64,000 bases of DNA from Deinococcus radiophilus. Its GTDB lineage: Bacteria > Deinococcota > Deinococci > Deinococcales > Deinococcaceae. The notes under the pieces are model-generated. The model ran no database searches and had not been told where the DNA came from. It worked only from the letters and a program-made list of their open reading frames with translations. Below are positions 29,486 through 40,396 of this stretch, piece by piece; the stretch's first letter is position 1, and each line of letters begins with the position of its first letter. Location: assembly GCF_020889625.1 (NCBI RefSeq), contig NZ_CP086380.1:1952001-2016000 (forward strand), given 5' to 3'. A program made the translations under genes and the position numbers.

Positions 29486-31300
29486 TCATGCTTGGATTCT
29501 TTCCTGTCCAGAGCGCTGTTTCAGATGGACCAATAATGCACTGATATCAGCATGGCGCACGCCATTGACACGGGTGGCTTGTTCAATGGTGTCAGGCCGG
29601 AACCGTAGGAGCTTCTCACGGCCTTCCAGGGACAGCGAAGGTACAGCGCCGAAATCCACATCCCGGAGGCTGAGCTGTCCAGCTTTGGCCTCGGCGTCCA
29701 GTTGCCTGCGGGCCCGGTCAATGTAGCCGGCATATTTCACGCGTATTGCAACGGCTTCCTGTTCCTCACGGCTCAGGTCGGGAAGGGTCACGCCGCGCTC
29801 CAGTAACTCGCTGAGCTGAACCTCTGGACGCTTCAGCCAAGTGTCGGCTGGTTTGCCATCCAGCTTGGTCCGGGTCAGGGCTTCTATGCCGGCAGCGACT
29901 CGGGCATATTTGGCCTGAACCTGGGCCAGCCGCTCCACCCCAACCAAGCCCAGTTCATGACCACGGGGGGTCTGACGTTCATCGGCGTTGTCCTGGCGGA
30001 CCAGCAAACGGTGCTCGACTCGGCTGGTCATCATACGGAAGGGTTCATCGCAGCCTTTCAGCATCAGGTCGTCCAGCAGGACGCCCAGATAGCCGTCGGC
30101 ACGGCTGAAAGTGAGTTCCGGTAGGTCGGCGGCGCGGCGGGCGGCAGCGGTTCCGGCCACCAGTCCCTGAATGGCCGCCTCCTCGTAGCCACTGGTGCCG
30201 TTAAGCTGTCCAGCGGTGTAGATGCCGGGCAGCAACCGCGACTCCAGATTCATGCTCAGCTGCGTAGAGTCCACTACGTCATATTCCACGGCATAGGCAT
30301 AGCGCTGAATCACCGCCTTTTCAAAGCCGGGCAGCGTGCGGACCAACTGATCTTGCAGCTCTGGGGGCAGGCTTGATGAAAAGCCCTGCAGGTACACCTC
30401 GCTGGTCTGGAGGCCTTCAGGCTCCACAAACAGCAGGTGACGGTCATGGTGAGCAAAGCGCATGATCTTGTCCTCAATGCTGGGGCAGTAGCGTGCGCCT
30501 GTGGCGTCTATATCTCCGGCGTACATGGCCGAGAACCCAATGTTCTCCTGCACAAGTGCATGGGTCTGCGGAGTGGTGTGGGTTTGCCAGGTGGGGGAAG
30601 ACTCAGCGTGGGGGCCAGGGGTACCGGTAAAGGAACGCGCTGGAACGTCGGCGGGGATGATATCCAGCCCAGCAAAGTTCACCGAGTCTGCGCGCACGCG
30701 TGGGGGAGTGCCGGTCTTGAAACGTTTGAGGCCATGTCCAGCCCGTTGCAGGGCTTCGCTGAGAAAGCGTGAAGGTGGCTCACCCTGCCGTCCCTCGTGC
30801 CGTGATTGACGCCCATACCAAGTGATGCCACGCATGAAGGTGCCTGCTGCAATCACCACGCTCCTGGCCCAGAAGCGCCGTCCGTCGGTCGTGATCACCC
30901 ACCAGCCACCCTGACCGTCACTTTCCAGATCGGCCGCCTCACCGCGTAGAACATCCAACTCTGGCACAGCCAGCAGAGCATCCTGCGCCACACTGGCATA
31001 CAGGTCACGCTCGTTCTGCACCCGCAGGGATTGCACGGCTGGCCCCTTGCTGGCATTCAGTACACGGGTGTGGATGGCCGTCTGATCAGCCAGTGTAGGC
31101 ATCAATCCACCCAGGGCCTGCAGCTCAAACACCAGCTGGCTTTTGCCGGGGCCACCGACCGAGGGGTTACAGGGCATTCGCCCGATGGTGGCCGGATTAC
31201 CAACCAGCATCGCTGCCCGACCAAACTTGGCCGCAGCCCACGCGGCTTCGATTCCCGCATGGCCGCCGCCGATCACAATGACGTTCCAGCCGCTCTTCAT
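29486..31300 (-). CDS. mnmG: tRNA uridine-5-carboxymethylaminomethyl modification enzyme MnmG
   Basis: FAD-dependent subunit that, with MnmE, modifies the wobble uridine of several tRNAs. It has the FAD motif [16 protein letters not shown] (residues 9-24), [17 protein letters not shown], the conserved [11 protein letters not shown] and the C-terminal [13 protein letters not shown] segment ([10 protein letters not shown]). 604 residues from ATG 31300; TAAGCT lies seven bases upstream of this ATG, so the longer frame to 31324 is rejected. mnmE is not in this window. Confidence 0.94.
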   Translation of the reverse strand: MKSGWNVIVIGGGHAGIEAAWAAAKFGRAAMLVGNPATIGRMPCNPSVGGPGKSQLVFELQALGGLMPTLADQTAIHTRVLNASKGPAVQSLRVQNERDLYASVAQDALLAVPELDVLRGEAADLESDGQGGWWVITTDGRRFWARSVVIAAGTFMRGITWYGRQSRHEGRQGEPPSRFLSEALQRAGHGLKRFKTGTPPRVRADSVNFAGLDIIPADVPARSFTGTPGPHAESSPTWQTHTTPQTHALVQENIGFSAMYAGDIDATGARYCPSIEDKIMRFAHHDRHLLFVEPEGLQTSEVYLQGFSSSLPPELQDQLVRTLPGFEKAVIQRYAYAVEYDVVDSTQLSMNLESRLLPGIYTAGQLNGTSGYEEAAIQGLVAGTAAARRAADLPELTFSRADGYLGVLLDDLMLKGCDEPFRMMTSRVEHRLLVRQDNADERQTPRGHELGLVGVERLAQVQAKYARVAAGIEALTRTKLDGKPADTWLKRPEVQLSELLERGVTLPDLSREEQEAVAIRVKYAGYIDRARRQLDAEAKAGQLSLRDVDFGAVPSLSLEGREKLLRFRPDTIEQATRVNGVRHADISALLVHLKQRSGQERIQA

Positions 31301-31701
31301 AAGGCTCAGCTTAGAGTGCTGCACCGGGGGCCAATGTGTGCTGACAGGGGACGTGGTGGGGGTGACGTGATGGGTCCGGCAAGGCAGGGCCTAAAGCGGA
31401 TTTTGACAGTTGTAACCCAGCAAGGCAGAGCAACACCCACGCTTATAAAAACACAGCTCATATTCCGTGCGACCTGATAGCCGAATAGTGCTTGGGGCCG
31501 TCCAGGGCGCGATTCTGCTGGCCCGTAGTCGTGCTTCACTCTCCCCTGATCGTGATGGTAGAGGAGGGTACTTGCGCTATCATTCACAGCGAACGTTAAT
31601 TCTCACGTCTGCCCCGCTGGGATCTGGCTTTCCGGACACCCAACCTGTGTGTGGCCCAGGAATGGGACCAGTCTGGCGAGGGCGCGGCCAAGGAGGCATA
31701 C
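31301..31701. other. 400-base divergent gap between mnmG and the E1 alpha gene
   Basis: No credible gene is seen. A TTGACA at about 31403 has no matching -10 at 17 bases; another possible pair is TTGCGC with GTTAAT upstream of 31610. The region must hold the promoters of both divergent units, but I cannot place the rightward one with confidence. Confidence 0.35.
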
Positions 31702-32808
31702 ATGATCCAACCATTCACCCAGCGCCCGATTCAGTGGGTGTCTGATCAGGGCGAGCTGCTTCAGGATTTGCCTGAGCGCTACACTCCTGAATTCATCCGT
31801 GAGCTGTACCGTCATATGCTGCGCGCCCGTGAAATGGACCGCAAATTGATTCCCTTGCTGCGCCAGGGCCGCACCAGCTTTTATGCTCAGGCACACGGGA
31901 TGGAAGCCACCCAGGTCGGCCTGGCACTGGCTTGCCGCTCTGGACACGACTGGTGGTGGCTGTATTACCGTGACCATCCCATCATGCTGACGCTAGGTGT
32001 GCCGATGTTGCAGATCGTCAGTCAGATTATGGGAACGGCGTCGGACAGCTGCAAAGGCCGTCAGATGCCCCACCACTTCTGCGCCAAGGAATACAACGTG
32101 GCGTCCATTAGCTCCAGCATCGCTTCGCAGATTCCGCCGGCCACGGGTACGGCGATGGCTCAGAAGTACCTGGGTACGGATGAAATCACGGTTTGTACTT
32201 TTGGTGATGGTGCAACCAGTGAGGGTGACTGGCACGCCGGGGTCAACATGGCCGCCGTGAGTCACGCTCCAGTGATGTTCGTCTGCGAGAACAACCAGTG
32301 GGCCATCTCTACAGGTGTGGCCGATCAGACGGCCAGCGAGACCATCCACATCAAGGCGCGTGCCTACGGGATGCCTGGCTACTACGTAGACGGCAACGAT
32401 GTCATTGCGGTGCTAGAAGTCATGAGCCACGTGGCCGATCAGATTCGCAGCGGTGAAGGTCCGGCGATGGTCGAAGCCCTGACTTACCGTGTGGGATCGC
32501 ACTCCAACGCCGACGCTGACGCTGAGAAGAACTACCGCACCCGCGAAGAGGTGGCTGAATGGACCGCCCGTGATCCTCTGGAGCGGATTGAGAAGCTGCT
32601 GCAGAACATGGGCCATCCCATCAGCGAGGAAGAAAAAGCTGCGATGGTGGGGGAAGTGGGCGACGAAGTGGCTGCTGCTATTGATGAGGCTGCGGCCAGT
32701 GGCACACCCGACTGGGACCTGATGTTCCAAGACGTGTACGCCGTGCAGCCCCCACACTTGGCCGAACAAGAAGCCTATGTACGTGCCGAACAGGAGGCCC
32801 TGGCATGA
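31702..32808 (+). CDS. 2-oxoacid dehydrogenase E1 alpha subunit
   Basis: Thiamine-diphosphate enzyme subunit that decarboxylates branched-chain 2-oxoacids (or pyruvate). The ThDP motif is [15 protein letters not shown] to ENNQWAIS, and the phosphorylation-loop region [11 protein letters not shown] is typical of the branched-chain class. 368 residues. The start at 31702 has AAGGAGG five bases before it; the frame open from 31651 is not used. The next gene (E1 beta) overlaps by ATGA, then E2 follows. The E1 alpha/beta split and E2 architecture favour branched-chain over pyruvate substrate, but this is inference. Confidence 0.9.
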   Translation: MIQPFTQRPIQWVSDQGELLQDLPERYTPEFIRELYRHMLRAREMDRKLIPLLRQGRTSFYAQAHGMEATQVGLALACRSGHDWWWLYYRDHPIMLTLGVPMLQIVSQIMGTASDSCKGRQMPHHFCAKEYNVASISSSIASQIPPATGTAMAQKYLGTDEITVCTFGDGATSEGDWHAGVNMAAVSHAPVMFVCENNQWAISTGVADQTASETIHIKARAYGMPGYYVDGNDVIAVLEVMSHVADQIRSGEGPAMVEALTYRVGSHSNADADAEKNYRTREEVAEWTARDPLERIEKLLQNMGHPISEEEKAAMVGEVGDEVAAAIDEAAASGTPDWDLMFQDVYAVQPPHLAEQEAYVRAEQEALA

Positions 32809-33821
32809 GCCTGACCGTAGAACGCCCCCAGGCCGAACTGGGCGAAACCAAAACGATGAACTTGATCGGTGCGATCACTGAGGCGCTGGACGAAGAACTG
32901 GCCCGTGACAAGCGGGTCCTGGTCTTTGGTGAAGACGTTGGCCCACGTGGCGGTGTATTTATGGCTACCGCAGGCCTGACCGAGAAGCACGGTCTGGACC
33001 GCGTCTTTAACACTCCACTGTCCGAAGCGGCGATTGTGGGAGCGGCGGTAGGTATGGCCATACGTGGCCTGCGCCCCGTGGCAGAGATTCAGTTTGCCGA
33101 CTATATGGGTCCCAGTTTTGACCAGATTCTGTCTCAAGCTGCCAAGGTCCGTTACCGCTCCGGCGGACAGAACACGGCCCCGATGGTGATCCGTACGCCC
33201 TCGGGCGGTGGGGTAAAGGGTGGACACCACCACAGCCAGAGCCCTGAGGCCTATTACACCCACATGGCCGGCGTGCAGGTCGTGATGCCCAGCACCCCCT
33301 ACGACGCCAAGGGCCTGCTCAAAGCGGCCATTCGCGGCGAAGACCCAGTGATCTACTTTGAACCCAAGCGGCTATACCGCGCTGCTAAGGGTGAATTACC
33401 GCTGGCCGACTACACCGTGCCTATCGGCAAGGCTGCCGTGCGGCGCGAAGGTACTGACCTGAGCATCATCGGCTACGGCGGCGTGATGCCCGACGCCATC
33501 AGTGCTGCCGAGGCTCTGGCCGAAGCAGGCGTACAGGCCGAAGTCATTGACCTGCGCTCGCTGATGCCCTGGGACAAAGAGGCCGTGCTGAACAGTGTCG
33601 CCAAGACCGGCCGCGCCGTCCTGGTCAGCGAAGCGCCGCGCACCTCCAACTTCATGGGTGAAGTGGCCTATTCCATTCAGGAAGAACTGTTTGACCAGTT
33701 GCTGGCTCCGGTGATTCAGGTGGCGGGCTTCGATACGCCTTATCCCTATGTGCAGGACAAGATTTACCTGCCCAGTGGGAACCGAATCGCCAACGCCTGC
33801 GTCCGGGTGCTGAACTACTGA
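32805..33821 (+). CDS. 2-oxoacid dehydrogenase E1 beta subunit
   Basis: Partner of E1 alpha in the heterotetramer; it completes the ThDP pocket. Landmarks: [64 protein letters not shown] and the C-terminal [15 protein letters not shown]. 338 residues, full length. Overlaps E1 alpha by four bases. A 192-base gap follows before E2, with AAGGAGAAAAC just ahead of it. Confidence 0.92.
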   Translation: MSLTVERPQAELGETKTMNLIGAITEALDEELARDKRVLVFGEDVGPRGGVFMATAGLTEKHGLDRVFNTPLSEAAIVGAAVGMAIRGLRPVAEIQFADYMGPSFDQILSQAAKVRYRSGGQNTAPMVIRTPSGGGVKGGHHHSQSPEAYYTHMAGVQVVMPSTPYDAKGLLKAAIRGEDPVIYFEPKRLYRAAKGELPLADYTVPIGKAAVRREGTDLSIIGYGGVMPDAISAAEALAEAGVQAEVIDLRSLMPWDKEAVLNSVAKTGRAVLVSEAPRTSNFMGEVAYSIQEELFDQLLAPVIQVAGFDTPYPYVQDKIYLPSGNRIANACVRVLNY

Positions 33822-34013
33822 TCTCCTGAAGGTCTCCAGCCAAGCGGGGCCGGGGACGCCATTCGGCCAGGGCCTTATCACTCTGGCCGGGTGTCCGCCC
33901 AGGCTGACCGCCTGATCAAGCGGGACTGTTAAGCTGAATCTGCATTTGACTTCAATTTCCGTGTGCCACTGCTGCTAGCCAGAATGGGTGCGCCGCAAAA
34001 TCAAGGAGAAAAC

Positions 34014-35465
34014 ATGAAAGAAGTACTGTTGCCGGAACTGGCCGAGAGCGTGGTCGAGGGTGAAATTCTCAAGTGGATGGTGAAAGAGGGCGACACCGTC
34101 ACTATTGAGCAGCCGCTGTGCGAAGTGATGACCGACAAGGTGACGGTGGAATTGCCCAGCCCCTACGCTGGTACTGTCACCAAGCTGCTGGCCAAGGAAG
34201 GCGATGTCGTCGCCGTTCACGCCGCCATTCTGACCATTGATGAAACAGGGGGAACCGCAGGCGCCAGCGCGGATGTTGCACCTACCCCTAGCCCCGAGCA
34301 GGCCATTCAGGACAGCGGTGAGAACCCCACCACCAGTGATGAGCAGTTGCCTCAGCAGGCCCAGGAAGAGCGCTCTATCGTGGAAGCTGGTCACATTGCC
34401 GGGTCGGACGACTCGGCCAGCCTGTTCAAAGCCTTTGAAGGCGGCGGCGCTGTCAAGGTCCAGGGACTGAATCAGGGGGGAACCCCTTCACCGGCCGCGC
34501 GGGAAGCTGGTCATACTGCTGCAGTGACCGGCCGTGTGCTGGCTGTTCCGGCCGCCCGTCAGCTGGCCCGTGAAATGGGCATTGATCTGGGCCAGGTGCA
34601 GGGCAGCGGTCCCAATGGTCGCATCCGCATTGCCGATGTCGTGAACCATGGCAGCGCAGGTCAGGCACAATCCCAGGCTGCTGCACCTGCTACGGCGGGT
34701 GGTCAGGGCGGCTTGCCCGTGGCCCCGGTGCAGTACCGCACGCCCAAAGGCTACGAGCATCTTGAAGAGCGTGTGCCGCTGCGTGGGATGCGCCGCGCCA
34801 TCTCCAACCAGATGCAAGCCAGCCACCTCTACACGGTCCGCACCCTGACGGTGGACGAGATCAACATGACCAAACTGGTCGAATTCCGCAGCCGCGTCAA
34901 GGATCAGGCTGCTGCCGACGGCATCAAGATCAGCTACCTGCCGTTTATCTTCAAGGCCGTGGCTGCCGCTCTCAAGAAGTACCCCAGCCTGAACACTTCC
35001 TTTGACGAGGCCACTCAGGAAATTGTGCAGAAGAGCTACTACCACATGGGAATGGCCGTGGCGACCGATGCGGGCCTGACGGTGCCGGTGTTGCGTGACG
35101 TGGACAAGAAGTCCGTGTACGAGCTGGCGGGCGAAGTGGTGGATCTGGCCGCCCGTGCCCAGGAAGGTAAGCTCAAAGGCGACGAGCTGGCGGGCAGCAC
35201 CTTCTCCATCACCAACATCGGCAGCATTGGCGCGCTGTTCTCCTTCCCGATTATCAACGTTCCTGACGCCGCCATTCTGGGCATTCACTCCATCCAAAAG
35301 CGCCCCATCGTGAACGAAAACAACGAGATCGTGGTGGCCCACATGATGTACATCTCGCTGTCCTTCGACCACCGTCTGGTGGACGGCGCTGAAGCAGCGC
35401 GCTTCTGCAAAGAAGTGATCCGCCTGCTGGAGAACCCCGACCGCCTGATGCTGGAAGCGATGTAA
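34014..35465 (+). CDS. 2-oxoacid dehydrogenase E2 (lipoyl acyltransferase)
   Basis: Core of the dehydrogenase complex, transferring the acyl group from lipoate to CoA. Domain order: one lipoyl domain (residues 1-78, lipoyl Lys42 in VMTDKVTV), an acidic/Pro linker, a peripheral-subunit-binding domain (VPAARQLAREMGIDLGQVQGSG, near 182-215), a second linker, and a catalytic domain ending with FDHRLVDGAEAARF. 483 residues. The start at 34014 has AAGGAGAAAAC upstream; the frame from 33963 is open but unlikely. No E3 gene is adjacent. Confidence 0.92.
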   Translation: MKEVLLPELAESVVEGEILKWMVKEGDTVTIEQPLCEVMTDKVTVELPSPYAGTVTKLLAKEGDVVAVHAAILTIDETGGTAGASADVAPTPSPEQAIQDSGENPTTSDEQLPQQAQEERSIVEAGHIAGSDDSASLFKAFEGGGAVKVQGLNQGGTPSPAAREAGHTAAVTGRVLAVPAARQLAREMGIDLGQVQGSGPNGRIRIADVVNHGSAGQAQSQAAAPATAGGQGGLPVAPVQYRTPKGYEHLEERVPLRGMRRAISNQMQASHLYTVRTLTVDEINMTKLVEFRSRVKDQAAADGIKISYLPFIFKAVAAALKKYPSLNTSFDEATQEIVQKSYYHMGMAVATDAGLTVPVLRDVDKKSVYELAGEVVDLAARAQEGKLKGDELAGSTFSITNIGSIGALFSFPIINVPDAAILGIHSIQKRPIVNENNEIVVAHMMYISLSFDHRLVDGAEAARFCKEVIRLLENPDRLMLEAM

Positions 35466-35497
35466 GCCACAAGTTCTTGGACTGAAGCTGCTCCGGG

Positions 35498-35535
35498 AAG
35501 CGCTGCCCCCTATTTTGCAGGGGCAGCGCTTTCTT
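35498..35535 (+). terminator. Terminator of the dehydrogenase operon
   Basis: AAGCGCTGCCCC (35498-35509) pairs perfectly with GGGGCAGCGCTT (35520-35531) and is followed by TCTTTT. Confidence 0.9.
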
Positions 35536-35915
35536 TTATGCCCTGACACGCTTCTAGATTGTCGCTGTGCAGGCACTTCCGCAAGGACACTCTCAGATCA
35601 ACCGAGTAGCTACCGGGTGTAAGCCGCGTCGTTTTGGACTTGGCGGGTCCGCCCATACTCGCTGCCGCTCAGTAAAGATGACGCCATCTTCACCTGTCAG
35701 CTCCTCAAGAATCTTCAGCCTGCCTCAAGGTTGTCTGGAGGCCCGTCACGTCGCCGTCAGATTGAATGCCTATGCTAGAAGGCATAAGAGTCGTGTCTGA
35801 CCTGAGGAGGCCAGCGCCTGAGTCAAAAACCCAATCAACCTGACTCAAATATTTTAGGCGTTGCTCAACCTCAGACGGGTAACGTGGTTTTTTCCCTAGC
35901 CTTACTTCTTTTGAG
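35536..35915. other. 380-base gap before the two-component operon
   Basis: I see no convincing gene. A 77-codon frame opens at GTG 35567 with TAGATT six bases upstream, but its composition looks like random coding and it has no recognisable family. Short hairpins such as GCCTATGCTAGAAGGC (35769-35784 area) occur. Confidence 0.35.
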
Positions 35916-35927
35916 ATGGAGTCTGAA

Positions 35928-36326
35928 ATGTTTGACCAAATTGCTAAAAAATATATGCCCCATAAGTGGGTGACGTGCGTCCTCACCTTGCTGGCCTTCA
36001 GCGGTCTGGCTGCGCCCGCTTCGGCACTGGAAATGATGGTCTGGGACAGCCAACTGCAAACCAAACTGGCTTACGGCGAGTCCGAAAATGGTGTCTTACG
36101 TGGCCAGGTGGTGCGGGGTGTGGCGGATGACGTGATCATTCTGTTCTCCAAAAGTGATCTGGAACGTGGCCGCGCCCAGTTCGCGCCCCTGCGTGCCCGT
36201 TATGAAGGTGAAATTCGCGGCGGACAGATTATGATCAAGGTGCCCGGCGGCCTACAGACGCTGGAACAATTCCTGATGCCTTACCGCCTCAAGCTGAGCC
36301 TGACTGAGACTTCCGGAGGAAGATAA
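35928..36326 (+). CDS. Small secreted protein, first gene of a two-component operon
   Basis: Unrecognised family. A signal peptide ([20 protein letters not shown]) is followed by about 97 residues: [43 protein letters not shown], then [21 protein letters not shown]. The start may be ATG 35916 or ATG 35928; the second has TGGAG upstream and is used here. The stop overlaps the response-regulator start by one base (TAATG), so it is tied to the regulator-kinase pair. It may be an accessory sensor or target of that system. Confidence 0.6.
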   Translation: MFDQIAKKYMPHKWVTCVLTLLAFSGLAAPASALEMMVWDSQLQTKLAYGESENGVLRGQVVRGVADDVIILFSKSDLERGRAQFAPLRARYEGEIRGGQIMIKVPGGLQTLEQFLMPYRLKLSLTETSGGR

Positions 36327-36985
36327 TGCTGCCCCAACTGCTGCTGGTCGAAGATGATCCCCACCTGGGGCCATTGCTACGTGACTATCTGGACGCCGAT
36401 TATCAGGTCTACCATGCCGCCACGCTGCGGTCTGCCGAGGACTGGTTGGGCACCCATGCTCCACAATTGATCCTGCTGGACCTGAACCTGCCAGATGGGG
36501 ACGGTCTGGACTTGGTCGAGCGCTTGCGGCAGTATTCGTCCACGCCAGTGCTGGTGCTGTCGGCCCGCAGTGACGTGCAGCAGCGGGTGGCGGGGCTGAA
36601 TGCCGGAGCCGACGATTACCTGACCAAGCCCTTTGCCATGCCAGAGCTGGAAGCGCGGATTACGGCGCTGCTGCGGCGTACCGCTTCGGGTGGAGGCGTG
36701 AACCTGGGCAACACCAGCCTCTCCACCAGTTCGCTGACCATGACCATCGGTGAGCAGCACATCAACCTGACCGAGCATGAGGCCCGCATTCTGGAACTGA
36801 TGATGCGGACCCCTGAGCGGGTCTTCAGCCGCGCTGACATAGAGTCCCATCTGTACGGCTGGGAAACCCCCAGCTCCAATTCGGTAGAGGTGCGGATCTC
36901 GCAGCTACGTAAGAAACTGGACGGCGCGGGGTCAGACCTCCGTATTCGGACCATCCGTAACGTCGGCTACGTGCTGCAAAGCTGA
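36326..36985 (+). CDS. OmpR-family response regulator
   Basis: DNA-binding response regulator of 219 residues. Receiver domain residues 1-115: acidic pair VEDDPHL, phospho-acceptor Asp in [14 protein letters not shown] (near residue 52), Thr/Ser switch in VLVLSARSD, and Lys in DDYLTKPF. The C-terminal winged helix (near 125-219) includes [25 protein letters not shown] and the recognition region [23 protein letters not shown] precedes the ATG. Paired with the histidine kinase 35 bases downstream. Confidence 0.93.
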   Translation: MLPQLLLVEDDPHLGPLLRDYLDADYQVYHAATLRSAEDWLGTHAPQLILLDLNLPDGDGLDLVERLRQYSSTPVLVLSARSDVQQRVAGLNAGADDYLTKPFAMPELEARITALLRRTASGGGVNLGNTSLSTSSLTMTIGEQHINLTEHEARILELMMRTPERVFSRADIESHLYGWETPSSNSVEVRISQLRKKLDGAGSDLRIRTIRNVGYVLQS

Positions 36986-37020
36986 CTGCCAAGCGGCTGA
37001 GGGCCGTGTAAGGGGCAAGC

Positions 37021-38424
37021 ATGGCCCAGTTCAACCAACCGATCCCTGCCCTGAGCAGCGCCAAGGTGGCCTGGCACAAGAGCCTGCGCTTTCGCCTGGC
37101 GTTAGCCTTCAGTCTGGTCACGCTGACGTTGGTGTCAGTGGTGGGTTTTGCGATGATGGGCTTCTTGCTGCGCGGTATGGAGAATCAGTTCGATATGCGG
37201 CTGACCGACCGCGCCGATACCCTCTCGGTGCGGCTGAGTGATGCTTCTGCCGGGCTGGGAGAGTCGCTGGTTCCAGCCCTGGACAATTTCTCGGCGGTGC
37301 TTGATGAGCAGGGCAATGTCTTCGTGATGCCTCAGAACACCCCCCTGCCTTTTGCACCTGGCGACCCTTTGCCCTTCCCGACCGAGGGTGACTTCAGTGT
37401 GGGCAACGTGCCGATGCGTGGCGTCTCCCGTGAGCTGACGGGATTTTTCGAGGGGCAAATGCTCTGGGTGGCCCTACCCAGTGAACCGCTGCTGGACGCC
37501 CGTGAAGGGGCCACCCGCGCCATGCTGCTGGCGGTGATCATTACGCCTTTGCTGACCCTGCTGTTCGGTTACCTGTTGGGTCAGCACATGCTGCAACATC
37601 TGGGCCGCGCTGCCGCCTTGGCTGACCAGATCAGTCCTTCCAAGAATATGGCCGCGCTGCCGCTGCCAGATCGCCCCGACGAAGTTCACCGCTTGATCTC
37701 TGCGATTAACCGCCTACTGGTCCGTATAGATGCCCAGCAGCACCGTGAAAAAGCGCTGCTGGGCCAGATCGTCCATGAGTTGGGCGCACCGCTGACGGTG
37801 CTCAAGGCCACGCTGGACCGTGCGGGTGAACGTACCGGTGATCCGGAAATTCAGAAGGCCGCCCTGGTCACCGATGAACTGACCTTTACGACCCAGGACC
37901 TGATGCAGTTGGCCCGCGGCGAACTGGACCTGAAACTGGTTTGGCACCTCATCCCGGCCCAGGCACTACGTGATCGCCTGGAGCGGCTGGTGCCGGGGAC
38001 CGAGTACGCAGGTGACTGGAACGGCATGATTCTGTGTGACCCGGACCGCCTGACGCAGGCACTACGGAATCTGCTGGCCAATGCCCGGCGTGCCGCCGGA
38101 CCAGGAGGCTGCGTGTGCCTGACGTTGCAGGCAGTGGGTGAGCAGCTGGTCTTCACGGTGCGTGACAGCGGGCCAGGCTTACCTGATGCCTTAGGCGAGA
38201 GCATCTTTGACCCCTTTGTTAGCGGCAGCGGCTCGAGTGGCCTGGGCCTGAGTGTGAGCCGTCAGATTGCCCAGATGCACGGTGGGCAGCTGACTGGGGG
38301 CAATGGTGCTGAGGGCGGAGCTGAATTTCGCCTGAGCATACCTGACGCCCTGCTGGCCGATGAAAGCGACGAACTGGAGGAGCTGGATGAACTGACTTTG
38401 GGAGAGGGACTGGTGAGAGGCTGA
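37021..38424 (+). CDS. Membrane sensor histidine kinase
   Basis: Partner of the response regulator. Residues 28-52 form the first membrane span, a sensor loop of about 110 residues follows, then a second span near 165-185 ([24 protein letters not shown]) and a HAMP-like linker. The H-box is [17 protein letters not shown] (His near 251), with N-box [10 protein letters not shown]1 DSGPGLP and G2 [11 protein letters not shown]. 467 residues; the acidic tail after residue 440 ([11 protein letters not shown]) is unusual. The ligand is unknown. Confidence 0.92.
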   Translation: MAQFNQPIPALSSAKVAWHKSLRFRLALAFSLVTLTLVSVVGFAMMGFLLRGMENQFDMRLTDRADTLSVRLSDASAGLGESLVPALDNFSAVLDEQGNVFVMPQNTPLPFAPGDPLPFPTEGDFSVGNVPMRGVSRELTGFFEGQMLWVALPSEPLLDAREGATRAMLLAVIITPLLTLLFGYLLGQHMLQHLGRAAALADQISPSKNMAALPLPDRPDEVHRLISAINRLLVRIDAQQHREKALLGQIVHELGAPLTVLKATLDRAGERTGDPEIQKAALVTDELTFTTQDLMQLARGELDLKLVWHLIPAQALRDRLERLVPGTEYAGDWNGMILCDPDRLTQALRNLLANARRAAGPGGCVCLTLQAVGEQLVFTVRDSGPGLPDALGESIFDPFVSGSGSSGLGLSVSRQIAQMHGGQLTGGNGAEGGAEFRLSIPDALLADESDELEELDELTLGEGLVRG

Positions 38425-38473
38425 AAGCGCAGGGATTCATTTCTGGGAGGCTCAAGGTCAGCCAGCCACCCGT

Positions 38474-38479
38474 TATGCT
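38474..38479 (+). promoter_or_regulatory. -10 box of dprA
   Basis: TATGCT six bases before the GTG start of dprA, indicating a leaderless message. Confidence 0.5.
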
Positions 38480-38485
38480 TGAACA

Positions 38486-39601
38486 GTGAGTCGCTTTCCA
38501 TCTGACCCGGCGCTGGATCAGTCGGCTGAGCTGCGGGCCCTGCTTGCCCTGCGGTTGACCCCAGGGCTCGGGCCACGCCGGATTGAGGCCTTGCGGCAGC
38601 ACTTCGGGTCGGCGGTAGGCGCATTGGCGGCACCACCATCAGCCCTAAGTGGAGTGGAGGGGCTGGACCGACGCTCGGCAGCTGCAGTCACCAAACCTGC
38701 CTACGACGCAGCTGCACAGGAGTTGGAACGGGTGGCTCAAGCCCGCAGCGAGGGCAAAGATATTCGGCTGCTAGGACGTGGGTTCCCTGACTACCCACCT
38801 GCTCTGGAAGCCCTGGGTGACCCACCAGCCGTGCTGTGGGTGCGCGGTCCACTGCCCGACTTGCCTGCGTCACCGTATACGGTAGGGATTGTCGGCACCC
38901 GTGGGGCCAGTCCCCATGCTCTTAGCCTGACCCGGCAGATCGCCACTGACCTGAGCTCTGCAGGGGTCACGGTGGTGAGTGGCCTGGCACGGGGAGTAGA
39001 TACCGCGGCCCATACCGCAGCAGTAGAGGCCGGAGCGCTGAGTATCGGTGTGGTGGGGACTGGGGTGGACCGGGTGTACCCGGCTGAAAATGTGGATCTG
39101 GCCCGCCGTCTGAGTCTGGTCAGTGAGTACCCACTGGGCACTGGACCACAGGCCCATCACTTTCCCCAGCGCAACCGTTTGATCGCGGCCCTGTCCAGCG
39201 CCGTGTTGGTGGTGGAGGGAGAGCTGAAATCCGGCTCCTTGATTACGGCCACACACGCGCTGGAGTGTGGCCGCACGGTGTTTGCCGTCCCAGGCCGCGC
39301 GGGCGATCCCCGGGCGGCTGGCCCTCACCGCCTGTTGCGTGAAGGCGCCGTGCTCACCGAATCCGCTGCGGACATCCTGACCGAACTGGGGTGGACAGGC
39401 GTAGGGGGCACATCTATAACCTCTCCACCCGATCTGCCCGGTGAACAGGCCGCCGTGCTGGCGGCCCTGACCGAACCCCGTACACTGGATGATCTATCAG
39501 CACAGACGGGGCTATCTCTCAGCGACTTGCAAACCACGCTGATGATGCTGCAACTGGCTGGACATGCTGAGGAAAGCGGTGGGCGCTGGCTACGGCGCTA
39601 A
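38486..39601 (+). CDS. dprA: DNA processing protein DprA
   Basis: Loads RecA onto incoming single-stranded DNA in natural transformation. 371 residues: an N-terminal helical SAM-like part ([21 protein letters not shown]), the central Rossmann-like DprA fold ([72 protein letters not shown]), and a C-terminal winged helix near 310-371. The start is GTG 38486. Deinococcus is naturally competent, which fits. No other competence genes lie nearby. Confidence 0.94.
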   Translation: MSRFPSDPALDQSAELRALLALRLTPGLGPRRIEALRQHFGSAVGALAAPPSALSGVEGLDRRSAAAVTKPAYDAAAQELERVAQARSEGKDIRLLGRGFPDYPPALEALGDPPAVLWVRGPLPDLPASPYTVGIVGTRGASPHALSLTRQIATDLSSAGVTVVSGLARGVDTAAHTAAVEAGALSIGVVGTGVDRVYPAENVDLARRLSLVSEYPLGTGPQAHHFPQRNRLIAALSSAVLVVEGELKSGSLITATHALECGRTVFAVPGRAGDPRAAGPHRLLREGAVLTESAADILTELGWTGVGGTSITSPPDLPGEQAAVLAALTEPRTLDDLSAQTGLSLSDLQTTLMMLQLAGHAEESGGRWLRR

Positions 39602-39706
39602 GGCGGCAAAGAAGAAATGCGCCACGGATCATGCCACCGCGGCCCTCTTCGGGTCCTGCCAGGCAGAGTGAATGACCTGTCACGCCCTATGCATCGGCCA
39701 CAACTT

Positions 39707-40267
39707 TTACCCCATGCGGTGGCGGTAAACCAGTTGCCCACCCAGCATCCCGCCAGCCAGCGCCAGACCCAGGCCAGCGCCGCTGAGGGCCTTCCCAAGC
39801 CCGCGTCGCCCTTTTTTACGGGCTATCAGTGATCCTACATTCAGCAAAAAGGCTGTTTCATTCAGTGCCCCATGGATCAGGCCAGTGCGCCGGGCCTGAC
39901 CTCTGGCGGTGGACCATTCCACCCAGCCGGTCGCAACGGCTCCAGCCCCGCCTACCGTGCCCAGCAGCAAAGCGGTATCGGCAGCTTTCTGGTATTGCTG
40001 GCGCTTCTCTGGTGTATTACCCAGCGGCGCGAAGTCCAGCAGCGCTGCGATCATCCAGCCGCCCAGCGGGAGATGGACCTTGATCGGATGTACCGGGTGG
40101 CCCAGCCAGTCGCCGCGTAGGGCAGCCACTACGGCAGGGGGGAGGGTGTGCAGCGCGCTCTGGAGAGTGTGCTGAAAGTTGAGGGCCAGTTGGTCCAGTG
40201 TGGCGCTCTCGGTGATGGTGTCTTCAATTCGGTCACTGAGGCTGGATTCTTGGAAGATCAGGTTCAT
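39707..40267 (-). CDS. DUF2231-like membrane protein
   Basis: Predicted inner-membrane protein of 186 residues. The family-typical start of the hydrophobic part is GHPVHPIKVHLPLGGWMIAALLDF, with HPxH-like histidines, followed by three more hydrophobic segments (LLLGTVGGAGAVATGWVEW, LNVGSLIA, GLGLALAGGMLGGQLVY). DUF2231 proteins are often next to Rieske or redox proteins; none is seen here. The first 50 residues are soluble and helical. GGAGGCAAGCC precedes the ATG. Confidence 0.75.
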   Translation of the reverse strand: MNLIFQESSLSDRIEDTITESATLDQLALNFQHTLQSALHTLPPAVVAALRGDWLGHPVHPIKVHLPLGGWMIAALLDFAPLGNTPEKRQQYQKAADTALLLGTVGGAGAVATGWVEWSTARGQARRTGLIHGALNETAFLLNVGSLIARKKGRRGLGKALSGAGLGLALAGGMLGGQLVYRHRMG

Positions 40268-40396
40268 GGCTTGCCTCCGGTTGTAGGTGAGGTGTCGTCA
40301 GGTCCAGGCTTGGAGTTTGAGGTACGGTCAGTCTAGGCAGTGAGCCTGGGCCAACTTCCAGCCTGAGCTTGCCGGATGCTTTACACTTGCCCCTTG

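Noticed and set aside
34488..35576. 362-codon frame opposite the E2 gene
   Set aside because: Antisense shadow of a clear lipoyl acyltransferase; no ribosome binding site or family features.
35567..35800. 77-codon frame with TAGATT upstream of a GTG
   Set aside because: The leaderless-like signal could be chance; the peptide has no recognisable features and lies in a gap with hairpins. Left unannotated as a gene.
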